Shown here: one piece after another, positions 27,566 through 36,887 of the stretch
Layout of the letters: every line of letters begins with the position of its first letter
Numbering within the stretch: position 1 is the stretch's first letter
NCBI GenBank assembly: GCA_963779845.1
Contig: CAVZZV010000002.1
Span: 124,001-188,000 of the forward strand
Source of the DNA: CAVZZV01 sp963779845
GTDB lineage: Bacteria; Bacteroidota; Bacteroidia; Bacteroidales; GCA-2748055
DNA length: 64,000 nucleotides
Direction: 5' to 3'
Made by a program: the position numbers and the translations under genes
The notes under the pieces: generated by a model
What the model saw: the letters and a program-made list of their open reading frames with translations, nothing else
What the model was told of the DNA's origin: nothing
The model's database searches: none

Positions 27566-28375
27566 CTATTTAGTTGCTGTGAGGATAAGCCCTGTACCTG
27601 AAGAAAGTTGTTTTTTAACATCCAGGTAATTCAGGACCAGGGCAAAGGGATAGGTAATAAGATAATAGAAGGGAAGGAATAAAAAGAATAAACGACTGCT
27701 GTTTAGCATGAGGATGGGGTACTTCATAGAAAGGCGCCAGGAAATTTGTCCGGGGGTACCATACGAATAGCGCGCATTTACCCGGGAGAAACCTGCGAGT
27801 TTCAATTTATCCACAATTTCCGGAATACTGTAACCATCTCTTACGTGCTCGTCAACAAAGGAGGTATCCCCTTCATCATGGACATCGGACCCCCCCTGAT
27901 CGGAAGGAGTGGAAATAATGAGGATTCCCTGCTTTTTAAGGGAAGCATGTATGTTCCTGAATACCTGGACATCCTCCTGAATATGTTCCATAACATCCAC
28001 AGAAATAGCGATATCATAAATCGGGGGTGAGGAGAATATAGTCAGGTCCTGGTTTTCAAAGTGTACCCGGTCGGAGAGCTTAATTGTTTTAAAGAAATCG
28101 TTGCAATCGTCAATCTGTTCCTGTTTCACATCCACCCCCAGTATTTTTGAGGTGGGAAATTTCCGTGCGAGGTAGTAGGAGTACTGGCCAAAGCCCGATC
28201 CGGCATCAAGAATCCTCGGATCTTCCGGAATATTTTTACAGCGTTTGCGTACTTCAGCCTTTACATGCCATGTTCGGAGCAAAAGAAGGTCCAGAAGAGT
28301 ATAAAATAACTTTCTTAAAAACGGGCCGCGGTTAAATACATTACCGAGGACCCGTTTAATGGGATCATACTGCAT
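27566..28375 (-). CDS. Class I SAM-dependent methyltransferase
   Basis: The 269-residue protein carries the SAM motif I ILDAGSGFGQYSYYLA (about 55-70), the acidic motif ILGVDVKQEQIDDC, and DVMEHIQEDVQVFRNIHASLKKQGILIISTPS. This is the methyltransferase-11/23 arrangement. The C-terminal 50 residues are hydrophobic (LFFLFLPFYYLITYPFALVL), suggesting membrane association and a lipid or lipid-linked substrate. It lies between rbfA (4 bases upstream) and the FtsX-type permease (3 bases downstream). Substrate unknown. Confidence 0.8.
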   Translation of the reverse strand: MQYDPIKRVLGNVFNRGPFLRKLFYTLLDLLLLRTWHVKAEVRKRCKNIPEDPRILDAGSGFGQYSYYLARKFPTSKILGVDVKQEQIDDCNDFFKTIKLSDRVHFENQDLTIFSSPPIYDIAISVDVMEHIQEDVQVFRNIHASLKKQGILIISTPSDQGGSDVHDEGDTSFVDEHVRDGYSIPEIVDKLKLAGFSRVNARYSYGTPGQISWRLSMKYPILMLNSSRLFFLFLPFYYLITYPFALVLNYLDVKKQLSSGTGLILTATK

Positions 28376-28379
28376 TTAT

Positions 28380-28715
28380 TTAATCGTTTAGAAGATTTTC
28401 AATTTTTTCGATGTAATCGAGGCTATCGTCCAGATAAAAAATCAATTCGGGCACGATTCGTAATTGATTTTTTACCCTTACGCCCAGTTCATGACGGATG
28501 TGAGATGTTTTTTCACGGATTTTGCTGAGCGGATCTTCCTCTTTTTTTACAGGGAATATGCTCAGAAATATTTTAGCTACGCTCAGGTCAGGGCTCATTC
28601 TTACCGTGGTTACCGTGATTAATTTTCCTCCAAGGTCTTTTCCGCTTTGTTGTAAAATTTCACTCAGGTCTTTCTGCAATAAACGGGAGACTTTTTTTTG
28701 GCGTGTTGATTCCAT
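28380..28715 (-). CDS. rbfA: Ribosome-binding factor A
   Basis: Small KH-fold factor for 30S subunit maturation and cold adaptation. The 111 residues show STRQKKVSRLLQKDLSEILQQ at the start, ITVTTVRMSPDLSVAKIFLSIFP in the middle and the C-terminal RIVPELIFYLDDSLDYIEKIENLL, which is diagnostic. It is 4 bases upstream of the methyltransferase gene, so they are likely cotranscribed. Confidence 0.95.
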   Translation of the reverse strand: MESTRQKKVSRLLQKDLSEILQQSGKDLGGKLITVTTVRMSPDLSVAKIFLSIFPVKKEEDPLSKIREKTSHIRHELGVRVKNQLRIVPELIFYLDDSLDYIEKIENLLND

Positions 28716-28776
28716 GATATTCCAATTATAAAGCAGGGGGGCTTTGTGTTTATTGCGTAAAAATAGTCTTTTATTT

Positions 28777-29406
28777 TCAGATGGGGAATTTATCGAAAAT
28801 ATCCCTTAATCTGGAAGGTGGTTTTAGGTGAATAGCATGAAGTCCTGCTTTCCTGGCTCCTTTCACATGCTGAAGGCTGTCATCGACAAAAAGTGTTTCC
28901 CGTGGATTAAGTCTATTTTCATCTATCACATATTCAAATATTTCCGTTTCAGGTTTTCGGAGATGTATTTGATGGGAGTAGTAGGTTTCTTCGAAAAATC
29001 CGTCCATATTGCTTATGCCGTACCATTCCTTCAACTTGCTGAAATAATAGTCAAGATGGGTTTCATTGGTATTGCTTAGAAGAAAAGTACGGTAGTGCGT
29101 TTTCAGTTTTAAAAGGAGTTCATAGTTCTCCTTCGGAAAACCCCCGAGCATGGCATTCCATGCCGAAACAACCTGCTGCCTTGAAACGGCTGGTGATAAA
29201 TATTTTTCCAGGCGGCCAAAGAATTCGTCACTGCTGCATTCCCCTGTATCAAAGAGATCAAACAAACGGGACTGGGACGCCTGATTGAAAAGTTCATCAA
29301 AATTTTTCAGTCCAAGAGTTTTAAAGGCATTTATCGTTCGGTTATAATCGACATCGATGATCACTCCTCCAAAGTCGAGGATTAGGTTTTTTATGTTTGA
29401 TGGCAT
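28777..29406 (-). CDS. HAD-superfamily phosphatase (YihX-like)
   Basis: The 209-residue protein has all four HAD motifs: motif I LILDFGGVIIDVDY with the nucleophile D10, motif II FLLSNTNETH, motif III lysine in LRKPETEIFEYV and motif IV TLFVDDSLQHVKGARKAGL. A helical cap follows motif I, as in the alpha-glucose-1-phosphatase/epoxide-hydrolase-like group. Such enzymes act on small phosphorylated sugars or metabolites. It starts 9 bases after the ferredoxin-like gene ends. Substrate is not predictable. Confidence 0.88.
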   Translation of the reverse strand: MPSNIKNLILDFGGVIIDVDYNRTINAFKTLGLKNFDELFNQASQSRLFDLFDTGECSSDEFFGRLEKYLSPAVSRQQVVSAWNAMLGGFPKENYELLLKLKTHYRTFLLSNTNETHLDYYFSKLKEWYGISNMDGFFEETYYSHQIHLRKPETEIFEYVIDENRLNPRETLFVDDSLQHVKGARKAGLHAIHLKPPSRLRDIFDKFPI

Positions 29407-29415
29407 TTATCTCTC

Positions 29416-30300
29416 TTATGAAAGGAGTTTACCCTGTGTGGAAACTACTAATTCTGTTACAGGTATTGTTCTTTGTGAATTAGTTAAAGCAGTTTTTACC
29501 AGTTGGAAGAGCCCTCCACAACATGGGACTTCCATTCTTAGCACCGTTATGCTTCTCACCTCTGCATCATCTAAAAGGCTTTTGATCTTTATCAGGTACG
29601 AATCCTGTCCGTGATCCAGTTTTGGGCAGGCAATCACCAGTTTTTTATTTTTGAGATAGGCAGAATGGAAATTTCCCATGGCAAAAGCCGTGCAATCGGC
29701 TGCAATCAATAGGTCTGCATTCCTGAAATGAGCTGCGGCCGGATTAATCAGATGGAGCTGAACTGGCCAATGGCTTAATGCTGATTCCTGGCCTGATATT
29801 TTTTCTTCCTGATTACCGTCTCTGCTGAAAACAGCTTCCCTGGATCCGGGACAACTTTGTACCGGTTTTGTATAAACGGATGGTGCTACTTTAAATTCTT
29901 TGGTTAAAGGGGCTATTTGATGAACTTCCTCCACAATTTCGGAGACTGGAAAGCCGATCTCTTTCTCGAATTTCCACAGGTACCTGATTCCTTCCCGTAG
30001 AAATTCTTTCTCATCATGCTCTTTCAGGTGCTTTAGATGCGCAATTACAACATTACGTCCTTTTTTCACCATCTGTGCCATCACCTTCGTTTCGTTATAG
30101 GGTTCGGCATCCCGTTTTTCCACGGTAAGTGCCGACATGGGACAATGTCCGATGCAAGCCCCCAGGCCATCGCACATTAAGTCTGAAATCAGAACAGCCT
30201 TATTGTCAATTATCTGCAAAGCACCCTCATGGCAATTTGGGATACACTCCCCACATCCATTGCATAGTTCTTCATCAATATGTATTATCTCCCGGATCAT
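29416..30300 (-). CDS. 4Fe-4S ferredoxin-domain protein
   Basis: The ATG at 30300 (MIREIIHIDEELC) is preferred to the longer reading from 30471, because the extra 57 residues have no family likeness and overlap the trpS promoter region. The first 60 residues hold two 4Fe-4S sites: CNGCGECIPNC and CDGLGACIGHC. The middle is helical. The C-terminal half has AADCTAFAMGNFHSAYL, IACPKLDHG and MEVPCCGGLFQLV, giving further conserved cysteines. Proteins of this design are common in anaerobic Bacteroidota and are annotated only as iron-sulfur proteins. An electron-transfer role is inferred. Confidence 0.85.
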   Translation of the reverse strand: MIREIIHIDEELCNGCGECIPNCHEGALQIIDNKAVLISDLMCDGLGACIGHCPMSALTVEKRDAEPYNETKVMAQMVKKGRNVVIAHLKHLKEHDEKEFLREGIRYLWKFEKEIGFPVSEIVEEVHQIAPLTKEFKVAPSVYTKPVQSCPGSREAVFSRDGNQEEKISGQESALSHWPVQLHLINPAAAHFRNADLLIAADCTAFAMGNFHSAYLKNKKLVIACPKLDHGQDSYLIKIKSLLDDAEVRSITVLRMEVPCCGGLFQLVKTALTNSQRTIPVTELVVSTQGKLLS

Positions 30301-30427
30301 CCAAAATCTATTTAAGTAAACGAGTACCCAAATATCTATAATATTTTTTGATTCCCCAAAAATACAAGTACCCTGTAATAGAGGAGAATAAAAAGCAGCA
30401 CCCTTAGGGTTGGCTGGCACAGGTGAT

Positions 30428-30457
30428 TTGTATAATCCCCAACTTTTCATAGTTTTG
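30428..30457 (+). promoter_or_regulatory. Candidate promoter of trpS
   Basis: TTG at 30428-30430, a 19-base spacer and TAGTTTTG at 30450-30457 fit the Bacteroidota TTG / TAnnTTTG pattern. The expected start near 30463 leaves about 27 leader bases before the ATG at 30490. Confidence 0.55.
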
Positions 30458-30489
30458 CAATCCAGGTTCAACCAATATTTATTTTCACG

Positions 30490-31479
30490 ATGGAAACAGT
30501 TTTAAGCGGGATAAGGTCGACCGGAAACCTTCACTTAGGTAACTACTTTGGTGCGGTAAGAAATTTCGTGAAAATGCAACACGAGTACCATTGTTTTTTC
30601 TTTGTAGCTGATTTTCATTCGTTAACCACTCATCCTCAGCCCGCTGATCTTCATAGCAATGTCCGTCAGGTACTGGCTGAATACCTTGCTTCGGGAATTG
30701 ATCCTGAAGTTGCCACTTTGTATGTTCAAAGCGATGTGCCGGAGATCCCCGAGCTTTATCTTCTTATGAACATGAACGCCTATGTAGGGGAATTGGAGCG
30801 TACCACCACCTTTAAGGAGAAAATACGGCTTCAGCCGGACAATGTGAATGCCGGGCTCCTCACCTATCCGGTCTTAATGGCAGCCGATATTATTATTCAC
30901 AATGCCCATAAGGTACCCGTTGGAAAAGATCAGGAACAAAACCTGGAAATGGCCAAGAAGTTCGCACGCCGTTTCAACCATATGTATGGGGTGGACTATT
31001 TTAACATGCCCGCTGCCTTTAATTTTGGGAACGAGTTGATTAAGATCCCCGGCCTGGATGGAACCGGGAAGATGGGTAAATCGGAAGGGAACGGAATTTT
31101 TCTTACTGACAGCGAGAAGGAGATCAGGAAGAAAGTGATGCGTGCGGTGACCGATTCGGGTCCTCAAAAGCCAGGGGATCCTATGTCCGAGCCGGTAGAA
31201 AATCTCTTTTATATACTTAAGCTTCTTTCAGAGCCTGCCATTTATGATCATTTTAAATCCCAATATGAAAATGCGAGTATCCGTTATGGAGATCTGAAAA
31301 AGCAATTGGCGGAAGACATTAACCAATATATTGCTCCCATACGGGAAAAGATCAATGATATCGTGGAGGATAAAGATTATCTCTCCGGAATAGTAAAATT
31401 AGGTGCTGAAAAAGCCAGGGCCAGTGCTTCAAAGACTTTACGGGAGGTAAGGGAAATTATTGGGTTCAGGCATTTTTAG
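30490..31479 (+). CDS. trpS: Tryptophanyl-tRNA synthetase
   Basis: Class Ic synthetase of 329 residues charging tRNA-Trp. The HIGH-like motif is in STGNLHLGNYFGAV (residues about 10-23). The region VLMAADIIIHNAHKVPVGKDQEQNLEMAK forms the Trp/ATP site, and the KMSKS-type loop is GKMGKSEGN near 195-203. It has its own promoter-like element and a downstream hairpin, so it is likely a single-gene unit. Confidence 0.97.
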   Translation: METVLSGIRSTGNLHLGNYFGAVRNFVKMQHEYHCFFFVADFHSLTTHPQPADLHSNVRQVLAEYLASGIDPEVATLYVQSDVPEIPELYLLMNMNAYVGELERTTTFKEKIRLQPDNVNAGLLTYPVLMAADIIIHNAHKVPVGKDQEQNLEMAKKFARRFNHMYGVDYFNMPAAFNFGNELIKIPGLDGTGKMGKSEGNGIFLTDSEKEIRKKVMRAVTDSGPQKPGDPMSEPVENLFYILKLLSEPAIYDHFKSQYENASIRYGDLKKQLAEDINQYIAPIREKINDIVEDKDYLSGIVKLGAEKARASASKTLREVREIIGFRHF

Positions 31480-31488
31480 ACAAAATAA

Positions 31489-31516
31489 AAACCGGGCTGT
31501 CAATTTTACCCGGTTT
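31489..31516 (+). terminator. Terminator-like hairpin after trpS
   Basis: AAACCGGG (31489-31496) and CCCGGTTT (31509-31516) form a perfect 8-pair stem with a 12-base loop, 9 bases after the trpS stop. The U-tract is short (GGTTTGTCC). It can also serve the convergent gene that ends at 31616. Confidence 0.5.
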
Positions 31517-31615
31517 GTCCTGAAATCGTTCAGGTATATCTATGGATGAACTAGAAATATTTAATAATCAAAAACGATGCCAGAATAATCAAGGGCATTT
31601 TTATTTCTTATTCAT

Positions 31616-32806
31616 TCAAATTTTTCTCGCCCTTTTAAATTCTTTTGAACGGTCGAACAGATACCGATAGGTATAATGGGTTTTTATAATTTTCCCTCCA
31701 ATTTGTTCCACCAGGCGCATCATCACCGGGTTGAAATCTCCAATCCAATTCATTTCCAATTCTTTATATTGATATCCTGGTCTAAGGGCTTTATCACCGA
31801 AAGCCATCACAATGGCTCCGTCCACGCCTTTCCCCTGGTGTTCCGGAACTATTCCAAAGATAATCCCATAGGCTTTAGTTACGGATCGGGTATATTTTAA
31901 AAAAAGCACCTTGAGTTTCCCGATCAGGTTAAGCTTTCCATTCACATAGCGGAATATCTGATTGAGTTCGGGGAGCATAAGAAAGAATGCGACAGGTTCC
32001 TCATTGTAATATGCAAACCACATCAGCTTTTCATCAAGAATAGGTTTCATATTTTTTAGCAGTAACTTTGCATGGGCTTTGGTAATGGATTTGACCCCTG
32101 AATGTCGGGTCCAGGCTTTATTATAAATTTCCCTGAAATCTTCTGTGAAGGTTTCCATCTCCCTTTTCCGCAAGTATTTAAAATGATAGGCCGGATTTTT
32201 GGCTATCCGTTTGGCTTTTTCCATGATTGCCGGATCAATTCCTTCCTTGTTAATGGGACGGTAATAAGTATACTGTTCGAAATAAACCTGAAAACCATAG
32301 TTTTCAAATAGTTCCTTATAATAAGCCGGATTATAGTTCTGGCAATAATTCGGAGGGTAAAATCCATCAACCAAAAGCCCCCACCACCGGTCACGGTCAC
32401 CAAAATTTACAGGCCCATCCATGGCTTCCATACCTTTGGATTTCAGCCAATCCCGGGATACATCAAAGAGGATATTTGCAGCCTCCTGATTGTTGGTGCA
32501 TTCAAAAAAACCGATTCCTCCTGTGGCCTGTTCATTGTTTCGGGCGGTTTTCGTATCATAAAAGGCCGAAATCCTCCCAACGGCTATTGAATTCTCGTCT
32601 TTCAAAATCCATCGGGCAAGATCCCCGTTCCTAAAAAACTTATTTTGCTTCGGATCAAATACCTTATTAATATCGGTATCCAGGGGCCTGATATAATTAT
32701 TGTCTTTAACGTATAAATGAAGAGGAAATTCAAGAAATTGCTTTGCAGTGGCTTCATCCTTTACTTCGAGAATAGAAAACTTAGCATGCACTTCCCTTTT
32801 TGCCAT
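31616..32806 (-). CDS. GNAT-like N-acetyltransferase-fold protein, function unknown
   Basis: The 396-residue protein has a C-terminal acyltransferase-like region with YGIIFGIVPEHQGKGVDGAIVMAFGDKA (residues about 310-340), which resembles the acetyl-CoA pyrophosphate loop R/Q-x-x-G-x-G/A. The N-terminal half has FLEFPLHLYVKDNNYIRPL and the conserved GPVNFGDRDRWWGLLVDGF. Proteins of this layout are widespread in Bacteroidota and are usually annotated as hypothetical or GNAT family. No neighbouring gene suggests a substrate. Confidence 0.65.
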   Translation of the reverse strand: MAKREVHAKFSILEVKDEATAKQFLEFPLHLYVKDNNYIRPLDTDINKVFDPKQNKFFRNGDLARWILKDENSIAVGRISAFYDTKTARNNEQATGGIGFFECTNNQEAANILFDVSRDWLKSKGMEAMDGPVNFGDRDRWWGLLVDGFYPPNYCQNYNPAYYKELFENYGFQVYFEQYTYYRPINKEGIDPAIMEKAKRIAKNPAYHFKYLRKREMETFTEDFREIYNKAWTRHSGVKSITKAHAKLLLKNMKPILDEKLMWFAYYNEEPVAFFLMLPELNQIFRYVNGKLNLIGKLKVLFLKYTRSVTKAYGIIFGIVPEHQGKGVDGAIVMAFGDKALRPGYQYKELEMNWIGDFNPVMMRLVEQIGGKIIKTHYTYRYLFDRSKEFKRARKI

Positions 32807-33124
32807 AATAACGGTTTTGGTTAAAAATCAAAATGGTCTTATACCGACCAACGGCTAATTGGTTCTGAATTTTCATTTTTCCTTGGCTAAGATACAACAG
32901 TTCGGCATTTTATTAAATATACCCAGGCGAAATAGTTGGATAATAGGGAGATTAAATACTATGGGATAGTTTATTGAAATCTGACAGGTCATTAACCCTA
33001 TGGATTAGTTATATTTGTGAAGGAAAGTATCGTCAATCAGGGATTTAATTTTATGTGCCGGTGTTTATATTATTGTCTTTTTCGGCTTATTTAATAACTT
33101 TGTGAGGACAGCTAAAAATTAAAA
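32807..33124. other. 318-base divergent intergenic region
   Basis: Lies between the GNAT-like gene (minus) and gmd (plus). Apart from the gmd promoter candidate at 33073-33102 no gene, repeat or strong hairpin was seen; it is A/T-rich. Confidence 0.5.
33073..33102 (+). promoter_or_regulatory. Candidate promoter of gmd-fcl
   Basis: TTG at 33073-33075, a 19-base spacer and TAACTTTG at 33095-33102 match the Bacteroidota consensus well. The inferred start near 33108 leaves a leader of only about 16 bases before the ATG at 33125. Confidence 0.6.
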
Positions 33125-34255
33125 ATGAGCAAAACCGCATTGGTTACCGGTATAACCGGACAAGATGGAGCATACCTTGCAGAATTTCTTTTGGGCAAAG
33201 GATATAAAGTCCACGGTATTAAACGACGGAGTTCCTTATTCAATACAGACAGGATTGATCATCTATATCAGGACCCACATGAAAAAGACCCCAAATTTGT
33301 ACTTCATTACGGGGATCTCACGGACAGCACTAACATAATCCGGATTGTTCAGGAGGTCCAACCGGATGAAATTTATAATCTCGGTGCGCAGTCGCATGTT
33401 CAGGTAAGTTTTGAAACCCCTGAATATACTGCTAATTCTGATGCTATTGGTACTTTAAGGCTTTTAGAAGCCATCCGTCTGCTCGGACTTGAAAAGAAAA
33501 CCCGATTTTATCAGGCCTCCACTTCAGAATTATATGGATTAGTGCAGGAAGTTCCGCAAACAGAGAAAACTCCGTTTTACCCGCGCAGTCCTTATGGGGT
33601 TGCCAAATTATATGCATACTGGATAACAGTGAATTACCGTGAAGCCTACAATATGTTTGCATGCAATGGAATCCTATTCAATCATGAATCCCCGCTAAGG
33701 GGCGAAACTTTTGTCACCCGTAAGATTACCAGAGCTGTTGCCCAGATTGTCATGGGTCTGAGCAACAGGTTGTATCTGGGGAACCTTTCAGCAAGGCGGG
33801 ACTGGGGCCATGCGAAAGACTATATAAAGGCTATGTACCTCATGCTGCAACAGGATGCTCCTGAAGATTTTGTAATTGCCACAGGGGTAACCACTGAAGT
33901 GAGAGAAATGGCCAGGATAGCATTTCAAAAAGCGGGTGTTGGAATCGAGTTTAAAGGGAACGGTAAGGATGAAAAGGCCTACATCAAACACTTAGCTTCT
34001 TTACCCGAAGGTGCTGTACTTGATGAGAATTCTATAGGGAAATGTATAGTTGAGATCGACCCGAATTATTTCCGCCCTACCGAGGTTGACCTTTTGATTG
34101 GGGACCCGTCCAAAGCCAGACAAAAGCTTGGATGGGAGCCTGAATATAATTTGGATATGCTGGTTGAAGAGATGGTTTTGAGCGATATTAAGCATATGCA
34201 AAAAGAAAAAGCACTCATGGATATGGGATATAATGTAAAACGTTATGATGAATAG
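33125..34255 (+). CDS. gmd: GDP-mannose 4,6-dehydratase
   Basis: Converts GDP-D-mannose to GDP-4-keto-6-deoxy-D-mannose, the first step to GDP-L-fucose. The 376 residues start ALVTGITGQDGAYLAEFLL, the NADP site. They include GIKRRSSLFNTDRIDHLY, the catalytic region FYQASTSELYG, YPRSPYGVAKLYAYW with the Tyr-x-x-x-Lys pair, and NHESPLRGETFVTRKI and RDWGHAKDYIKAM, all diagnostic for Gmd. The stop is 3 bases before the fcl start, so the two are coupled. Product supply for a fucosylated surface glycan is likely. Confidence 0.97.
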   Translation: MSKTALVTGITGQDGAYLAEFLLGKGYKVHGIKRRSSLFNTDRIDHLYQDPHEKDPKFVLHYGDLTDSTNIIRIVQEVQPDEIYNLGAQSHVQVSFETPEYTANSDAIGTLRLLEAIRLLGLEKKTRFYQASTSELYGLVQEVPQTEKTPFYPRSPYGVAKLYAYWITVNYREAYNMFACNGILFNHESPLRGETFVTRKITRAVAQIVMGLSNRLYLGNLSARRDWGHAKDYIKAMYLMLQQDAPEDFVIATGVTTEVREMARIAFQKAGVGIEFKGNGKDEKAYIKHLASLPEGAVLDENSIGKCIVEIDPNYFRPTEVDLLIGDPSKARQKLGWEPEYNLDMLVEEMVLSDIKHMQKEKALMDMGYNVKRYDE

Positions 34256-34258
34256 AGG

Positions 34259-35386
34259 ATGGATAGTATATCGAAGAATGAGAAAATATATGTTGCCGGG
34301 CACCGGGGTTTAGCTGGCTCTGCAATTTTAAGCAGGCTAAGCAAGGCCGGTTATACCAATTTTTTAACAAGGACTCATAGTGAACTTGATTTGCTGGACA
34401 GTCCCAAAGTGGAAAAATTTTTTTCCACTGAGAAACCAGTTTATGTCTTTCTTGCTGCCGCCAGGGTGGGTGGGATTATTGCAAATAATGCCTACCGGGC
34501 AGATTTTATTTATCAAAATCTGCAAATTCAGAACAATATTATCTACCATAGTTACAAGCATAATGTTAAAAAGCTTATTTTTCTGGGTAGTTCCTGCATC
34601 TATCCCAAGAATGCCCCACAACCCATAAAGGAGGAATCATTGTTGACCGGTGAATTGGAATATACTAATGAGCCGTACGCCATAGCAAAAATCGCCGGGA
34701 TTAAAATGTGCGAATCCTTCAACCTACAATATGGCACCAATTTTATCCCGGTTATGCCAACAAACCTTTATGGAAAAAACGATAACTTTAATCTGGAAAC
34801 ATCCCATGTACTCCCTGCAGTTTTACGGAAGCTTCACCTCTCAAAGTGCCTGGACGCGAATGATTGGGATTCACTCAGCGCTGATTTTAATAAATATCCT
34901 GTTGAGGGGGTGAATGGTTCGGCCACCATGGAGGAAATAGCCCAAAAACTGAATAAATATGGGATTCGAAAAGAAAATGAAACCGTTTATGTGCGTTTTT
35001 GGGGTACAGGGAAACCTTTGAGGGAATTTTTGTATTCCAGTGATTTGGCTGATGCCTGTATTTTCGTTTTTGAGAAGCTTAATTTTTCTGATCTGGTAAC
35101 TGATGCTTCCGGATTAAACAGGGAGGTTTCCAATATTAAAAATACCCATGTAAATATTGGGACTGGAAAAGATATTTCTATAAAAGAACTGGTTGAAAAA
35201 ATTTCAGTTCTGGTAGGATTTAAAGGAAAGATTGAATGGGACCATGACAAACCAGATGGTACCAGCCAAAAATTGTTGGATGTCGGCAAAATAAGGAGCC
35301 TGGGCTGGAAGGAAAAATATTCCCTTGACGAGGGATTAAAAGAGATTTACCGGTGGTATTTAGAAACCAACAGAGACGATTCATGA
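34259..35386 (+). CDS. fcl: GDP-L-fucose synthase
   Basis: Epimerises and reduces GDP-4-keto-6-deoxymannose to GDP-L-fucose. It has the NADP motif VAGHRGLAGSAIL, AARVGGIIANN, the catalytic FLGSSCIYPKNAPQPIKE and PYAIAKIAGIKMCES with the Tyr-x-x-x-Lys pair. The 375-residue length exceeds the 321 of E. coli because of an insertion at about 205-245 (ADFNKYPVEGVNGSATMEEI region) before FWGTGKPLREFLYSSDLADA. Its last codons and stop lie inside a long palindrome. A convergent sugar-transferase gene follows. Confidence 0.95.
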   Translation: MDSISKNEKIYVAGHRGLAGSAILSRLSKAGYTNFLTRTHSELDLLDSPKVEKFFSTEKPVYVFLAAARVGGIIANNAYRADFIYQNLQIQNNIIYHSYKHNVKKLIFLGSSCIYPKNAPQPIKEESLLTGELEYTNEPYAIAKIAGIKMCESFNLQYGTNFIPVMPTNLYGKNDNFNLETSHVLPAVLRKLHLSKCLDANDWDSLSADFNKYPVEGVNGSATMEEIAQKLNKYGIRKENETVYVRFWGTGKPLREFLYSSDLADACIFVFEKLNFSDLVTDASGLNREVSNIKNTHVNIGTGKDISIKELVEKISVLVGFKGKIEWDHDKPDGTSQKLLDVGKIRSLGWKEKYSLDEGLKEIYRWYLETNRDDS

Positions 35387-35409
35387 ATCGTCTCTGTTGC
35401 TTTCTAAAT
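35358..35409. terminator. 52-bp near-perfect palindrome, likely bidirectional terminator
   Basis: The bases from 35368 to 35399 form a perfect 32-base palindrome. It extends outward, after one mismatch (35367 with 35400), by nine more pairs (ATTTAGAAA with TTTCTAAAT). The right half contains the fcl stop. Because it is symmetric with A/T-rich ends and separates convergent genes, it could end transcription from both sides. Confidence 0.65.
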
Positions 35410-35441
35410 TAAAAATCCTTAAATCTTGTGATTTGAAAATA

Positions 35442-36887
35442 TCAATGCCCTCCAGCTGTAAAGAAGGTACGGATGGTTTTAAAGAAAAGCAACATATCTT
35501 TTCCGAAATTCCAGTTGTCAATATACTGAAGGTCAAGTTTCATCCACTTTTCGAAATTAACTTCATTCCGGTTAGGGATGACTTGCCATGTACAGGTAAT
35601 TCCCGGTTTAACAGATAAACGCCTTAATTGCCATCTCTGGTATTGGGCAACCTCTTTTGGAAGGGGTGGGCGGGGGCCTATCAGAGACATTTCTCCTTTG
35701 AAAACATTATATAACTGAGGTAGTTCATCCAATCCGGTCTTTCTTAAGAAACGTCCGATCCTTGTAATCCTGGGGTCTTGTTTCATTTTGAAAACAGGCC
35801 CATCCACCTCATTCTTATTTTGGAGAGTATCCAGTATCTGCTCGGCGTTTGTAATCATGGTCCTGAACTTGTAGAGCTTGAATCTTCTTCCTCTCAGTCC
35901 TACTCTTTCCTGTATAAAAAATACCGGTCCGCGGGAATCCAATTTAATGATGATCCCAATAACCATAAAAACAGGGATCAGAAATAACAGCATAAAAAAG
36001 CTGAAGTATAAATCGGTAACATATTTAAAAAAGATGGAAAGGTTGAAGGATGGTGAATCACTCAGCGTAAGCTGACTTTCAGAATTAAGTGTACTTAATT
36101 GAAGCTTCATATCCTCAAGTGGGGAAAGACCGGATTGTAGACGGAAAATTACCCCAATCTCATTGCAAATTCCTGTCATTTCACGAACTTCGAAATTTTC
36201 GATGGTGCGCTTACAATAAATGACCTCATCCACTACCTCTTGCAGGAGTATATTTTCAAGATTTTCGTTTTCAGCGTAAATAGGGACATGTTTTCCATAT
36301 TTTTCCTTAATAAGTCTGGAATTTGTAATTATTTTGCTTAATTTGAACCCCCAGTCCTTTTCATCAAGTATTTTTTGAATGAAAGAATCGGAAGAGGCAT
36401 CGGCAATAACAATTACCTGGTGCAGGTCATAACCCTTTGCCCGGAAAATTTTGAAAATACGGAATGTGATCACCCTCAGGTGGAATAGGATGAACAGGTT
36501 TGCAGTGGCATAAAAGATTATAAACCAGTTATCGATACTGCTATACCCCAAAATGAATTTGGCCGAAAACAATAAAATCAATTCAAGGAACCCAACCCGG
36601 ACGAAATTAAAAAATATTTGTGAATAACGTTGGGTACGTGGCAATTTGGCGATTATAGTAAGACGGTACAGCAGTAACCAGGATAAGAGGTTCAATAATC
36701 CCAGGTAAATAGCTTCGTTATTTAATTTTAGTGCCGGATTAAAAAATTTGTGCCACAATCCCAGGGCTATGAGATAGGTCCCAAAGATGGTAATAAGCTC
36801 AAGTATGAAAAGATATCTTTTCCGGCCTTCCGTTTTATTGGAAAGATATATGGAGAATAATTTATTTCGAAGTGTTGTAATGGTCAT
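35442..36887 (-). CDS. Polyprenyl-phosphate sugar-1-phosphate transferase (WcaJ/WbaP type)
   Basis: Initiating enzyme that moves a sugar-1-phosphate from a nucleotide sugar to undecaprenyl phosphate. The 481 residues have four or five N-terminal membrane helices (1-130), a Rossmann-like central region (VIVIADASSDSFIQKIL) and a fifth helix FSFFMLLFLIPVFMVIGIII. The C-terminal catalytic domain follows: DSRGPVFFIQERVGLRGRRF, KLYKFRTM, GLDELPQLYNVFKGEMSLIGPRP and KPGITCTWQV. It lies convergent to gmd-fcl, suggesting one surface-glycan locus. Its first sugar cannot be told from sequence. Confidence 0.93.
   Translation of the reverse strand: MTITTLRNKLFSIYLSNKTEGRKRYLFILELITIFGTYLIALGLWHKFFNPALKLNNEAIYLGLLNLLSWLLLYRLTIIAKLPRTQRYSQIFFNFVRVGFLELILLFSAKFILGYSSIDNWFIIFYATANLFILFHLRVITFRIFKIFRAKGYDLHQVIVIADASSDSFIQKILDEKDWGFKLSKIITNSRLIKEKYGKHVPIYAENENLENILLQEVVDEVIYCKRTIENFEVREMTGICNEIGVIFRLQSGLSPLEDMKLQLSTLNSESQLTLSDSPSFNLSIFFKYVTDLYFSFFMLLFLIPVFMVIGIIIKLDSRGPVFFIQERVGLRGRRFKLYKFRTMITNAEQILDTLQNKNEVDGPVFKMKQDPRITRIGRFLRKTGLDELPQLYNVFKGEMSLIGPRPPLPKEVAQYQRWQLRRLSVKPGITCTWQVIPNRNEVNFEKWMKLDLQYIDNWNFGKDMLLFFKTIRTFFTAGGH

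Noticed and set aside
30300..30471. N-terminal extension of the ferredoxin-like protein
   Set aside because: The extra 57 residues are not family-like and overlap the trpS promoter region.
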